The position numbers and the translations under genes are program-made. A stretch of DNA of 64,000 nt from Sycon ciliatum (Eukaryota; Porifera; Calcarea; Leucosolenida; Sycettidae), in the NCBI RefSeq assembly GCF_964019385.1, contig NC_088643.1, positions 81,654,138 through 81,718,137 on the forward strand, written 5' to 3'. The notes below the pieces were generated by a model. It did no database searches and was not told the DNA's origin. It worked only from the letters and a program-made list of their open reading frames with translations. This document shows positions 12,011 to 63,761 of this stretch, one piece after another (position 1 is the stretch's first letter; every line of letters begins with the position of its first letter).

Positions 12011-13723
12011 TGGCGTCTACAGACTGCACTTGGTGGGTTTATTCTATATTTTAATTTGCAGTGATAAATTCATCGTTGTTACTCAGAGTTTCATGGCAAA
12101 AACCAATCCTCAGACAACTGTCTAAAACAACGAAACACCCCTATTTTACTTCCTTTTGTGTACCTCTTGCGTACATGACTACATACATGTACATGTACAG
12201 TGTAAGGTAAGCGAGGAGAGGATCCCTCTTCCATGAAACTGCAAACGAAAACTATCCACGCTTCTCAATCTCCGGATAGCTAAGCGTTTCCATCATGCAA
12301 GTCAAGCCGAGCTCAGGGTACCAGACCGACCCCTGCAAGGAAGGTTTTGGGGGCGGGGAAGAAGCAATACCGGACGATGAATTAAAAATAATGACGAATT
12401 GCCGATGTTGTGCGATGATCTGAAGAGGGCAATACTTAGGACCCGTTACATGTAATACATGCCCACAGTAGCTCAGTTTCCTGGATTTTAACAGGGCTAG
12501 CTTGAACTGCTGTACAATCATGTACAATGATTATGTACAATGATTATGTAGATCTACCGGCACTGCAGGTAGCACAATCAAGCCATGCGGGTTTGTGAAA
12601 TTTTCGAGCCAGTGAGTATTGCGGGAATACAACGCGCAGACCGGCTTTGGATTTCCTGAGAGTCTTTCCGATCCAGCTGTTATCGCACCACAAGCGCTCG
12701 ACGACGAATTTGAACAATATTGCAGCAGGCACCGTTTTGAGATTCGTAATGTGCCTGCATCCATTTTGGAAGCATATCTGTTTGCGAACACAGAGTGGCA
12801 CCCTACAGTACTTCCGTGCCCTTGGGTAAAGAATGTCTTCGTCTATCCTCAAATACTATGTGTCATGCACCAATTGAAATGCCAAACAATTCTAGGCAAG
12901 ACGTTCTCAAGTGGGTTTGCAGTCACAGTCCCCCGGGCGCCGATATGCTCATCGAGCAATTGTCCTACCAGCAAATGCCAAGCTGTTAACGTTATTACTT
13001 GCTAACAAGACAGACGCATAATGTCATTGTTGCGCGGCTAGTTTATAATAGGCCCGCGGCATACCCTGTGTGCCTGTGTCGGATCTCTTGGTTCAACCTT
13101 ACCGTCTGACTGACGGTTCACATAGCATCTGGAGACTGTCTGCTGAACCAAGGATAAAACCAGTATGTACTCTTGATAAAACTCATCTAAAAGTGGTGAT
13201 TACAAGTAGTTAGTTCTTGTAGATCTACAGTCAGTACGAGTATGTATTACCATGATTACTATGTTACCGCGTATCAGACCAGCGGCGTGGCACACCCATT
13301 GATGACGTGCAAGGAATGCCGGCATTGAATTAATGTTTTCCTGCCAATTATGATTTTGCTAGCTGTGCATTGTACTCCTAAGCTGGTAACCCGGGTGCAT
13401 ATCCTCAGTGCGATCTCTATTCATCAATCATCATCGACACGGACTGTGTGGACTCAACTCTCAAGATCGAAACATACAGTCATGTAGCTGTCCTGCTCAC
13501 GTCAAAGCGTGGGAGTATAAGAAGTTCTTTTAACCACGATACCAGCCAGTACTACAGGTTACAGCTGTAGTACGACTCGTGTAACGGTATGACTCACTGT
13601 ATATGACTGTATATGTCACTCACAGGCGAGGAAATATTTGTCTATGATTGGTAATTGTTAGCCTCTGAACGCACATGTCAAGCATGCATGCCAACCAGGT
13701 CGCCCTGATCACTGTTATAAGCC

Positions 13724-13792
13724 CAGTCGTCCCTCCCTAATCCAGCAGATTTTCCGTGGCACGAATGGTGCCGGATTATAGAGGGACCACTG
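13724..13792. mobile_element. Short pogo/Tigger-like palindromic relic
   Basis: Left end CAGTCGTCCCTCCCTAATCC and right end, read in reverse complement, CAGTGGTCCCTCTATAATCC form imperfect 20-bp terminal inverted repeats around about 30 bp. The CAGTGGTCCCTC start is typical of pogo/Tigger (Tc1/mariner) termini. There is no coding capacity. Confidence 0.65.
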
Positions 13793-15845
13793 TAATTATA
13801 ACTTACGACTTCGAAATAGTTACACACTTTTAACACAGTAAATGAAGCATGCCTGAGAAGGGATGGGCCACATGCTGAGACCAGTGCAAGTACAACGCTA
13901 CTCATCCAACATTCCTTGTTCCTGAACTTGAAGGATTTCCGAAGGAATACGCGTCGTGGAGACTATCAGACACCTTCTTTAGTCACCTCCCTTTTTGTCC
14001 ACTTTCGTTTCCTTTCACACATCCCTGTTATCAGTTCACAACTTCGCGACTCAACCTTTTCTGACGGGGTCTCAACTTGTGACCAAAATACTTGCCAGAC
14101 GGAATTATTTTAGTATTCGAAGGGAGTCTCTTGCTCTTGTGGTATTATTCATCAATCTGATTCCCCAAGGATTTGGCTTCACTAGCCATGACCGAAATCA
14201 CCACTGCCAGAAAAGACCACTATTCTCCCCGGACCTGCAAGCAAGCTCGCGGATTTGCAATGGCAATTTGAAACCATCAGGTTTAGTTGCTAGCAATACC
14301 GGTACATGGTCACGGGTTTGGCCATGCATCTACATGTACATCCGTCCTCTATTAGCACATGTACTGATGATGACGTAGATGCCTGAGAAGGGTGGTGCCA
14401 ATCCGTTTTCTTCCATGTGAAGCATGAGCAAACAATACTCAATAGGTGATACTCATGGATCGAGGATGGGCATCGGCCTGCTATTGGATATGATTGTCAT
14501 TGTACATGTATGAGTATGTGCAAGTTTCGAACACGATGCTGGTACAGCTAACTACGTATACATGTAACGTGGTATGACATTTCTAATTCAGCACCATCTT
14601 CAGTGATTCAGAACAGAAATTATTGAGCACCAGTACACATTAAAAAGCTGTTTGCATGCCCGCTCAGGCTAGGCATGGAAAGAGCACACCATTTTCTAGT
14701 CCGGATCTTGGGCTTTGAATAAGCTTGGCCCTTTCTCCGGCATTGGTATCTGTCATTATTTTTACAAGACAGCCACAAAGCATCATGGTGCAAACACCAG
14801 CAAAAGATAGCATGCAGGGAGGCACATACTCAGTAACGATGGCAGCTGAAGCAGTGGAGGCGGGGCAGAAGCGGCTAAATCGACCAAGGGTCTCGTTATG
14901 GCGACTGCCTTGCAACGTTCTGCATGTATCCTAGCGATGGTGACTCATTGTGTGCCTGGTACTTTTCTCATGGTCATCTACTTGTGTTCAGCATATCGGA
15001 GTGACTGGTGGAGGGGTAGTTGGGGTTCAGAGTCAGACACAACATAACACAACTACTTGCAGCAACATCTCTACAGCATCCGTATATTGTTTGGTGGCCC
15101 GGACCTGCCCAGAGATGCATTCAGATTAATGTTGGAGTCTTGGAGAAGCCGTTTGGCGCCATGTTTAATTTTTCACAATTGTTGTTGATTTTTATTTTAC
15201 TTCGCAAGGCCAAACGAGCAATGGTGCCCAGCGAATGTTGGTCACAGTATTTGAATCTGTAAGACCAAACAAGCAAAAAATGCTCAATAACATGGTAGCG
15301 AATGGGTAAGGGGAGAGAATTCGCAAGACAGAATGAGTAAGCACGGTCTCAGTTCAGCAACATGATCGGGAATGGGATGCCGGGGATGGCTCAGGTGATC
15401 ATACTACTGAGAGCATTAACCGGAGAGTTCATCATCGGGTTCAAGAAATACTAGTACAGTGTATTACTAATGATATGGCTCCATGTGGCAGCACGGGTCG
15501 GTGCTGCACATGCACAGCCACCAGGTCACGACTAGTCAAAAGGTTTTTTTTATTTTAGTACTACTCCCTGGTGGTTGCTCGTTCTGGATGAACGGATTGT
15601 GTCGAAGATACGATAACAACAGTATCAAAAGCTAGGAAACTACCGGCAATTAATTGTAGGCCAAGCAGTCACGGTTTTAACAAACGCTGCTAGAGACAGA
15701 GCAGTTTGAAATACAATGTAATTATAAATTCCATTCCCTCCCCAGCTCCACTCTTCAACTAACTTCACTTATTTAAAGTTACTGATACTTGAGTTCAAGT
15801 CTCCAGAGCTCCTATCCCACCTCTTCCAGCTTCATGATCATTGAG

Positions 15846-15940
15846 TCATGAAAAGACACACGAGTCTACATTTGTAGACTCGTGTCTCTTTTCGTGATGT
15901 GAGACCAAGAGTACATGAAGTTTTCATGTACTCTTGGTGA
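15846..15940. repeat. Two adjacent strong hairpins
   Basis: The first stem (about 15846-15898) pairs ACGAGTCTACA with TGTAGACTCGT, extended by AAAAGAC/GTCTCTTTT flanks. The second (15904-15939) pairs CCAAGAGTACATGAA with TTCATGTACTCTTGG across a minimal loop. They are separated by a few bases, about 540 bp before the GFM2 start codon. Confidence 0.8.
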
Positions 15941-15960
15941 GACACATCTGAAGTAACCAG

Positions 15961-15974
15961 GTAACCATGGTAAC
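15961..15974. promoter_or_regulatory. X-box-like palindrome
   Basis: GTAACCATGGTAAC fits the imperfect inverted repeat bound by RFX transcription factors (pattern RYYNYY N1-3 RRNRAC, loosely). It lies about 500 bp upstream of the GFM2 start codon. Function is inferred only from the motif. Confidence 0.3.
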
Positions 15975-16090
15975 AGATAGAGCTAGTGAGTCCCTTTTGT
16001 CCACTTCAAGTAGTTACTGTAGTTTACCATCAAGAGGTCATAACCTGATAACCCCCATGGCATTATATGCATTAGGGCTTATGAACTCTT

Positions 16091-16104
16091 GTTACCATGG
16101 CAAC
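16091..16104. promoter_or_regulatory. X-box (RFX-site) match
   Basis: GTTACCATGGCAAC matches the canonical RFX X-box (GTTRCCATGGYAAC). It is 374 bp upstream of the GFM2 initiator ATG and 117 bp from a second similar palindrome. Chance occurrence cannot be excluded. Confidence 0.4.
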
Positions 16105-16477
16105 CATGCATGGTTTACTATGGTCACGTGCAACAATGTGGCGTGAAAACTTGCTGGGGGAATTCCCGCGGACTCTGCCACCGGTGCACCATCATCGATT
16201 ATGCAGTCCGATCTGAAAGATCTGTTCAAACCCATACAAGTAATAATAAAATTAGTAATAAGAGAATATGAGTGTAATGCTTATCTTCACTGGCTCTGGA
16301 GAACGAAGTGCCCGAGCTTGGTTTTCAGAGCGATCTCCTTGAGATCCTGAAACCCCTGGGAGCTTGGGTTCGATTGCATTGAATGCGCTGACGTCGCGCA
16401 GCAGCTTGTGCTCGTATATGTTCAAAATACTTCATTTCTTATCTCCCTGAGATATCTCACTAACATTTCATGGAAGC

Positions 16478-46452
<29,975 letters not shown>

Positions 46453-47654
46453 GTCGCATTGCCTGCACAGTGCGTACGATTCTGTTAACAACATAGCTCC
46501 GGAGAAGGTGCGGAGCGAACCCATTGTTCGTGTGCTGTGGTCTGTGCTGGTGGAAGACCTGGCATATTCGCTGGTACGAACTGGGTTGCACCTCAACGGC
46601 TGGGCTGCACTGCCGTCCATGTGTGGGGGTGCTCTGTTCACTTGTGTGAGTGAATACCAATACCCGGCTGAGCAGGCTGGAGACATCAACCACTTGCAAC
46701 ACCAGTGCAACGGCTGAATCAGCGGTATGCCTGTGTGGACATACACTCCAGTCACTCATTTGGATGAATACAGCCTGGACAGGCTGGGCAGGCTAGAGAT
46801 AACGTTATCACCCACATACCACACTAATGCAATAGCTGAATAGTGTACACCTGTGTGAAGCCTAGCGGGACCCCGGTGGTACTTAGACATGGCATAGCCT
46901 CGCCAGTGGAAAAGAGGGTGCTGGTGTCAGCGGTCAGGCACCATTCCTTACCGGAGTCCATGGCCAGTGGTGGTTGGCATGATGCAAGCCAGCTGCTTTA
47001 GCACACTTATTTATTCTAGACATCAGCACAGACTGAGCATTCAGACTAGCAAGCTGTGCACAGCTGCCACATTTGAGCCAGTAGTAGCTCATATGTACAC
47101 ACACTCCACAGTCAGTGCTGGCTTTGCTCCCAGTGTGTGCTGGCTGGTCTGTGCACTGAACTGCATTGAACTGCTGCTGTTCAAGCACTGCTCTGCTGTT
47201 CAAGCACTGCTCTGTGTGGGTGATTGCCAGGATTTTCCAGTCCCATGCTAGCAGTATCCTTATAGGGTATGGCTCCTAGGTATTGTACCAGTGCATGTGC
47301 AGAGTGAATAATGTTGCTGCATTTCTTCATCCTGCCTGTCTGCCTGGTGCGGCTGTCCTGCTACTGTGGTAGCTTCGACATGGCAGCTGGACCTTTGATT
47401 GAATGCTGCTCTCCTATTTATGCTATCAATTGTTGCGCTGTGCTTGGGCGTGGAGAACAGGATAGTGCTACTGCTGGCAGTAATACTCCTCTTCCTTCTG
47501 CGTTCATATGATCTTCACTTCTTTGTCGTCGGCTCCCTTTTCTGTTTTCTGTATGCTGCCATGTTTCATGCTTATTTTTTTAACTATTTTTGCTGCACTG
47601 TTGTTGGAAATAGGAGTTCTGGTAGAGCCAGAACATTTCAACGACCCGTGTTTA
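46453..47654. other. GFM2 3' flank
   Basis: No gene recognised. It should contain the GFM2 3' UTR, but I found no clear AATAAA close to the stop. A 19-bp direct repeat (GCTGTTCAAGCACTGCTCT) occurs at 47177-47215. Confidence 0.4.
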
Positions 47655-48281
47655 GGCCGCGGTCACACCAAACAAGCCGTTTCCCGCTTGCGCTGAAAGT
47701 GGCTTGTGCTGAATGGGGTGGTTGGTCACACCACTTCGCGAAATCGGCTGGACTTTTTGTGTGCAAGAGTTTTTTTTCTTCCTGCTCATTTTTGAATATG
47801 ATTTTCTCTTGTTTTCCCGTCCGCCTTCTCCATGATCCAGCACACTTCTTCAGTTCGTCCAAGATCCACGCTCTCTTTCTGGTACTTTTTTTCATAGTGG
47901 TCTCATACTTGGTTTTTGTTTCAAACCAAAGCTCCAGTAGTCGCCGCTCCAGTGCTACTGTCCAGGATTCCATGATGACCGACAAAAAGGCAAGGAGAGA
48001 AGTTTCACCAACAACGAAAGCCGGAAGGTGGCAGAACACGATGCAAGCTGCAAGATCACGCCAAGATGCGCTTTGAACGAGTTTATTTTTCCCGCCACTG
48101 TACTGCGCCAGAATGGCTGAAAGTGGCTGAATCCATTCAGCGCTCCCATTCAGCGCTTTGAAAACGGCTGACTGCTGAAAAAGGCTGAAGCCGAAAATTC
48201 AGCCGTTTCCGTAGCGACGATGACGTCAAAAAGCGCTTTTTTCCGCTGAATGGCTGAATCGCGCTTGGTGTGACCGCGGCC
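47655..48281. mobile_element. Harbinger-like element 1 with Myb-like ORF remnant
   Basis: TIRs GGCCGCGGTCACACCAA and inverse, flanked by TTA (47652-47654 and 48282-48284). These fit PIF/Harbinger. The minus frame 48039-47638 includes ERRLLELWFETKTKYE and RKRAWILDELKK, the pattern of a Myb/SANT-like (MADF-type) DNA-binding domain, the second protein Harbinger elements encode. GCTGAA/TTCAGC motifs repeat many times in the right part. It lies between convergent GFM2 and alpha-tubulin. Confidence 0.85.
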
Positions 48282-48484
48282 TTAGCTGCTGGCTGGAGTG
48301 AGAATGCGCCATGCTTCTCAGTTAAGCAACAAACCCCACAGCAGCCACTGTTTACTGAAGCACATGTGTTTCAATTTCGTAGGAGCTTCATGCAGTGTAG
48401 GACGGGGACATTTCTGCTATCTTGTCTACATTCTGTGAAGTGAAACTACTAAGTACTCAGATGGTGAGCCAAGGAAAATATTAA

Positions 48485-48717
48485 ATAGAAACAAGGAAAA
48501 CGGTGGGGCACAAGTTATGCGTTAGAGTCCACCAACTAAACCAGGTTTTGAACAGTCAGATGTGCACAAGGTAGCACCAGACTTGCCGTGGAATGTCTCA
48601 GTACTCCTTGTCAGTCTGGTGCTACCTTGTGCACATCTGACTGTTCAAAAATCTGGTTTAGTTGGTGGACTCTAACACATAACTAACTTGTGCCCCACCG
48701 TTTTCCTTGTTTCTATT
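48485..48717. repeat. 233-bp foldback palindrome
   Basis: The left arm starts ATAGAAACAAGGAAAACGGT and runs to the CACCAGACT at about 48582. The right arm is its inverted copy from about 48612 to 48717, with few mismatches. About 30 bp of loop separates them. No TIR-type flanking duplication was recognised. Confidence 0.93.
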
Positions 48718-49210
48718 GAAATTAATAATTTCTGTTTATGTGTGTGTAGGGCATGCATGCATTGAACAGTTTCAAGCAATTCAGCTTCCACTAATCCAAT
48801 GCCCTAGTAGTTCTCATCGAAATACCACTGATACCTGATTTAGTTCATCCAGCATCACTGTTTACGAATGACATTACAATGGATTTGAAATAATGCAGAC
48901 TAGAATACTATTTGTAGAATACAACCGTGACTTTTTGACCAATGTGTGAAAGTAAAGATAGTCCATATCCGGCATAATGTGTAGCATAGAACAGTTGACC
49001 AGTATAATAGATCGTATGCAAAAGAATATGATGTAGAAAACCCAGGTGATCATGAAAGAGAGTTTCAACTTGTATTTCATACAGTTTGAGAGTGAGCTTG
49101 TACTTCAATAGCAAAACAATCGTGTAGAGTGTGTTTGAAGTATGAACGACGTCATATCAGATCGATGGATACGTGAGAAAGTGAGCGCCTGTGTGATTAA
49201 TACCAATGAT

Positions 49211-54671
<5,461 letters not shown>

Positions 54672-54835
54672 TGTCGGTTGTTGAAGAAGAATGCTTCGAA
54701 GAAGAAGGGAAGGAGATTTCTTAGTCCAGCAGTCGGAAGAAACTCGCAAAGAGAATTTGATGGCCTCCCGCAAGTGATTCTAGAGCGCGCTGAGCGCGTC
54801 AAGGCGTTTATGTGGCGCTCCATCGCCATGCGCCA
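54672..54835 (-). promoter_or_regulatory. Conserved 5' UTR/promoter block of alpha-tubulin A
   Basis: The block next to the initiator ATG, plus the first ~70 bp of intron 1 (54599-54668), is strongly conserved with 61888-62122 beside copy B, while other intron sequence is not. The 5' UTR is rich in CTTC/TTCTTC. No clear TATA box was seen. Shared segments such as CACTTGCGGGAGG (minus strand) may be promoter elements. Confidence 0.6.
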
Positions 54836-55356
54836 TCATTGCCATGGAAGCCGGGTCGTAGATCTAGCAGGCAAGCTTGCAAGCCTACACTACAGACTGT
54901 CTACACAGCACCAGCCTCTCGCACCCACAGTCCACACAGACTGTGTGTATGTCAAAGTGTCTGTCAAAAACACACGACGTGACGCAGGCCAGACAGTCAT
55001 CGGACGGATCCGTCTGCGCATTTGGGTAGATGACTCACTGGTATGGCAGCTATAGCGCTAGTGCTCTCAGCTGCTCTGACTTATCTCGTGCCCGGCGTCT
55101 ATCATTATCAAGGTCTCTAGTACAGACAGTCAGTGTAGAGTGTGCTTGACTCTATCTATCTTAGTATCTACGTCGAGCAGAGGAGGCCGGAGGAGGCGGA
55201 CGGGACAATTACTAGTACTAGTACGCAGGGCTTTTTGACATACGACAGAACAATCATTGGCAGTGACTGTTATCATGGTTATGGTTGGCAAGGACTGTTA
55301 TGTGGTATGTCGAAAATTTGCTCATGCAGCACTATTGTAGATAGACTACATCCCAC

Positions 55357-56760
55357 AACGATCAGCTACGGATCAACTCATTCTTTTGACCCATCAGATT
55401 GCCCGTCTCTCTGATAGAGGCCAGAGATTTGACTGTGCATTTCTCGACTTCCAGAAAGCGTTTGATAAAGTACATCATCCTACGCTCCTGCACCACATGA
55501 ATGCATTCATGGCACCAGAGGCACACGCCTGGTTTGGGTCCTACTTGCTTGACCGTAGTCTAAATGTGAAGCTGGATGGAACTCACTCTTCCCAATATAT
55601 GCTAAATTGTGGTGTTCCCCAGGGTTCGTACCTTGCCCCTCCCCTTTTCTTTTGTATATCAATTCCCTTCCTGACATAGTAAACCACACCTCACCCTTTC
55701 TCTTTGCTGATGATGTCACTCTTCTAAATGCTCATAATGTATCCCTCTCCTTAGATGAGAACATGTCCCACCTCCAGCAGGATCTGGCCAGGCTCAGAAT
55801 ATCCATGGGAAATTTTCTCCAGAAAAAACTTTCATCTTTTCGAATCATGACATTCCTGACTCCTCTGTTTTAATGGACGGCGTTCCTATTGCCTTTGGAC
55901 GTTCTGCTAAGCATCTCGGCGTACAGCTCAGTGATGGTTTGAAGTTCCATGACCACTTCCACACCATCTTCAGGAAGTTTCAGCAACGAGTCAACCTGTT
56001 GTGTTTCATGGGCAGACATTTACCATCGTCCCATATTCTCCTCTTGTATAAGTCTTATGTGCTTCCGGCAATTGAATATGCCATCCCTGTCTGGTCATTT
56101 AGGATCACATCCGCTCAGTTAGAGTCCCTTGATGTACTCCAGGCCAAGGTTTGCCGGCGACTTCTGAAGTCTGCAAAAATAACCTTTGATATCTATGAAT
56201 CAAAATCCAATTTGAATAGATTGTGTCACTTAGAATCTCTGCAGTTTCGCCGTATCTTTATTTCTCTTGTTGTTTTATTTAAGTACATCAATTTCCACCC
56301 AGAATATCTCTCTCGCTTTGCGATAACCATATCACGTAGTGCCCGTAGGCCCAAAAAGCTCATTTTTAACTCACATGGTCGTATTTTTCATCCCTTTTCC
56401 TACAGAAAACTGGTTCTCTTTAGAATTGTCTTCCACCCCGATTGACAACTTTAGATTGAATCATTCCCTATCTGAATTCAAGCGTCATTTACGTATTCAC
56501 ATTGCTAAGTATCAGTTCGACTGCACTGGTACACCTTTGATGTGCAATCATTGATTTACATCCTTTTTCTTTTCTTTTCTGTCTTACTTTCTTTCCTTGT
56601 GTTTCTTATTATTCCTTTTTCAAACCAACATTTCACACTCACTTTGCGCACTTTCTCTCGCATCCTTAACTATGTTACTAGTACATACACAAATAGGAGA
56701 TCCCCCAGATAGGCGTTAGCCTTTGGGTAATCCTGAAATAAAGATTATTAGTATTATTAA
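55357..56760 (+). mobile_element. CR1/L2-like LINE, RT relic to 3' end
   Basis: RT motifs in order: RSATDQLILLTHQIA, FDCAFLDFQKAFDKVHH (motif A), GVPQGSYLAPPLF (motif B), PFLFADDVTLL (motif C, ADD box), then GRSAKHLGVQLSDGLKFHDH and a thumb-like YKSYVLPAIEYAIPVW. Frameshifts near 55650, 55830 and 56440 break the ORF. It ends with AATAAAG and a (TTA)n-like tail at about 56740-56760. The copy is 5'-truncated. It lies about 700 bp upstream of alpha-tubulin A, on the opposite strand. Confidence 0.88.
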
Positions 56761-57604
56761 CCTAAGCTAGCCCAAGGTCAGGACCTTGCAAAATAACGAT
56801 CCTCGAGGCTCGACCCGGGGTACCCGGCATGAGAAAGTGTTTTAAAATATTCGTGAGCTGGTTGAAGTCTATTATATGGGCACAAACTATTTGCTTGCAG
56901 TTTACCTCCATTATCTAACAACAACAACAACAACAACAACAATCTCCTGTTGCTATGGTTACTCTGCCTCTTTCCGTCACCCTTGGCCACGTGTTTCTTT
57001 CTCGGTTCAGGTACCATTTTTCTCAATGGCATGCTATCGCCTCAATGGCATGCTATCGCCTCATCTTGGAGCGGAGACCGGGATGCTTCAGTCATACTAG
57101 TACAGGCCGGGGAATCACTGCAGTTACGGGCTGCAATGCAATCACTGTGACGGTGGAGTTGCCTGTCCAGTTCTCACCTTTCCTGTTAGATAGCTACACA
57201 GGTACACTGTAGTGTAGTGTGAAGTACCATTTCAGTTACCATGGTTACCCTGACCGGCAACGAACTACTTTCATGCAAGATAACGCACAAGTTACCCTCG
57301 ATAGGCGGTCAGCAAAAAAATTTGCATCATCCTAGTGATCACTAAGTCTTAATACTAGTATAAGCTTGAAAAGTGTTAAGTGAAAAATAGAAAAGAAGGC
57401 TAGAAATAACAAAGGGCAAAAATGGTACATGTACTAGCAGATCTTGTGCTTGCACAAGCCAAACGAATGCGGATACACGGGGAGATGACTGAAAGAGAGT
57501 AGGTGCAATGTCAAACTGACAAGAGCAGGTAGAGAAAAGTGAGCATTTACTTCAATAGTAAAGTATTGTGTGTTTGAAGGCCACGTGTGAGCAATACTAA
57601 TGAT
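56761..57604. other. Spacer between alpha-tubulin copies A and B
   Basis: No gene. It contains a (CAA)n tract (about 56920-56941), a direct duplication of CCTCAATGGCATGCTATCG (about 57023-57060) and an X-box-like GTTACCATGGTTAC at 57235-57248. The right part should hold the copy B 3' UTR. Confidence 0.5.
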
Positions 57605-61962
<4,358 letters not shown>

Positions 61963-62122
61963 TGTTGGTTGTTGAAGAAGAAGGCTTCGAGAAGGAAGGG
62001 AAGGAGATTTCTTAGTACTCAAGACTAGAGAAACTCACGAAGAGAATTTGATGACCTCCCGCAAGTGATTCTGGCGCGCAGTCGGCGCGTCGAGGTGTTT
62101 TTGTGCTCCATCGTCATGGACG
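61963..62122 (-). promoter_or_regulatory. Conserved 5' UTR/promoter block of alpha-tubulin B
   Basis: Homologous to 54672-54835 beside copy A, with scattered substitutions. It contains the same CTTC-rich leader and CACTTGCGGGAGG (minus strand). Conservation beyond the coding sequence marks either the duplicated unit edge or retained promoter function. Confidence 0.6.
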
Positions 62123-63761
62123 CCCCCGATCGTGCTGCCAACGCTAGCCTATCAGCGGCTCCGATCCAAGCAGTGCTGGCACCTACACGGAATGCAGTCA
62201 TGATGAGAGCTATTCAAATATTCATGGTAGAAATACACACTGGCACAGACTGTCAGTGGACTGACTCACTGGCATTCTTGTGCCTGTCTTTTTTTATGGA
62301 GTGCGGTCGAAGGATCGGACGGGAGAAGTGTCATAATCGTATAGATCTAACTCTTACGTAGCTAGATTCCACCGCGGCTTGTCACATCAACCTCAGCCGG
62401 TCAGGCAGAACCGTCGGCCCGGCCCATGCTTGTAAACTGGTAAATGCAGCTGTGTGGTCGCCAGCAAACGCCCGAAAACAACGGCTAAGTAAAATTATTT
62501 TATTTTATTTCAAGATCAGTACCGCACTGAAGTGCTAGCCACAATACAAGACTCCGAGCCAACTTGAAACCGCAAAAGCAGGCATATCAATGGGAGATAG
62601 TTGGCACCAGCAACTGTCACTGTCAGCCAATCATCTCATCGCTTTCTGACATACGCGGCACGGAATGATTATTCGAAAAGCCTTACTAATCTACATGGTG
62701 TGCATGACTCGCACGAAGTTCTTGATGGCTGTGGAGGTTTAGGCGGTGTGCGTTTGTTAGTCCGAAAAATATAGAGTCATATTTAATAGACCTTCCAGAG
62801 CGCTTTGCACAATGCCAATGGTTCTTTTGCGTAGCCCTAATCTTCCAGGCGCGCGCATTATGCTTACCCCTTTCAGTGCAAAAGCCTGTGTGATTTTCAC
62901 TATCTTAGCCATTCTACAATGTCTACCCTCACTAACGAGAGTTTTATTCTCGAAACAGCTGCATGAAGGACTTTAGTACCAACGGATGTGTCGCTTTGCT
63001 GGAAGTGTGCTTGCATGTGGCAACGTGTCGCGGTCGGCTGGAGAGCGCAGTTCTGCCAATCTGGTGTGGTCGCTGACGAAAAATACAGACCAACCCCAAG
63101 CCTAAGATTAATATGTGTGTGGTTTAGGCCTCACCTTCTTTTGCTTTTATTAAAACCCACAAATTGAAACATCTCAAAGACGTACGCATCATGGCGGCCA
63201 TTACCTTACTACTACTATTGGCGTTCTGGCACTGGCCTTTTCTCTCGTTTGAAGAAAAGTTTTAGTTGAGAATTGGTTGGGAAAAATTGGTTTTACTAAA
63301 ACCAAGCCCCTTTCTCGGTTTTAGACAGAGCATAGGTCTTGATCTGTCCAAATTGCGTACCAGCAAAGCTCGTCCAACACGCACCAAACCAATGGCAATG
63401 GCAAGGACCTTATTCAAGTACTGACGGGGAATTTACTTCATTTAACAAAACAGCTCAAGAATGACCGTAAAAAGGGTTGGAAATACTACAGACAAGGGAG
63501 ATAGACAAGAAAGATCGGAAAATAGGTTCAAATAACAGACGGAAATACTAATAAATCTTGTGCAAACAGATGAGTGCAAAGATACTGGTAGATCAGTATT
63601 CACTGAAAGAGACTTCAGTGTCGCACTGACAAGAGTAGGTAGAGAAAAGTGAGCTTGCACTTAGTAAAAGATTTGAGATGAAGGGTAAGAGGTATGTGTG
63701 AGAGTGCTTGAGCAATAAATGTGCGAGTGCTTGTGTGCCATGTGTAAGCAATACCAATGAT
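62123..63761. other. Spacer between alpha-tubulin copies B and C
   Basis: No gene or clear mobile element recognised. Its right end, before the stop codon of copy C, should hold that gene's 3' UTR. Confidence 0.45.

Larger units (their letters stand above)
12011..16477. other. Intergenic region upstream of GFM2
   Basis: No supported gene. It contains a pogo-like relic (13724-13792), paired hairpins (15846-15940) and two X-box-like palindromes (15961-15974 and 16091-16104), listed separately. The plus frame 12619-13005 has a protein-like composition but no recognisable family or splice context. Confidence 0.4.

Noticed and set aside
12619..13005. 128-codon ORF with natural-looking composition
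   Set aside because: No recognisable domain, splice signals or neighbouring exons; left as unexplained intergenic sequence.
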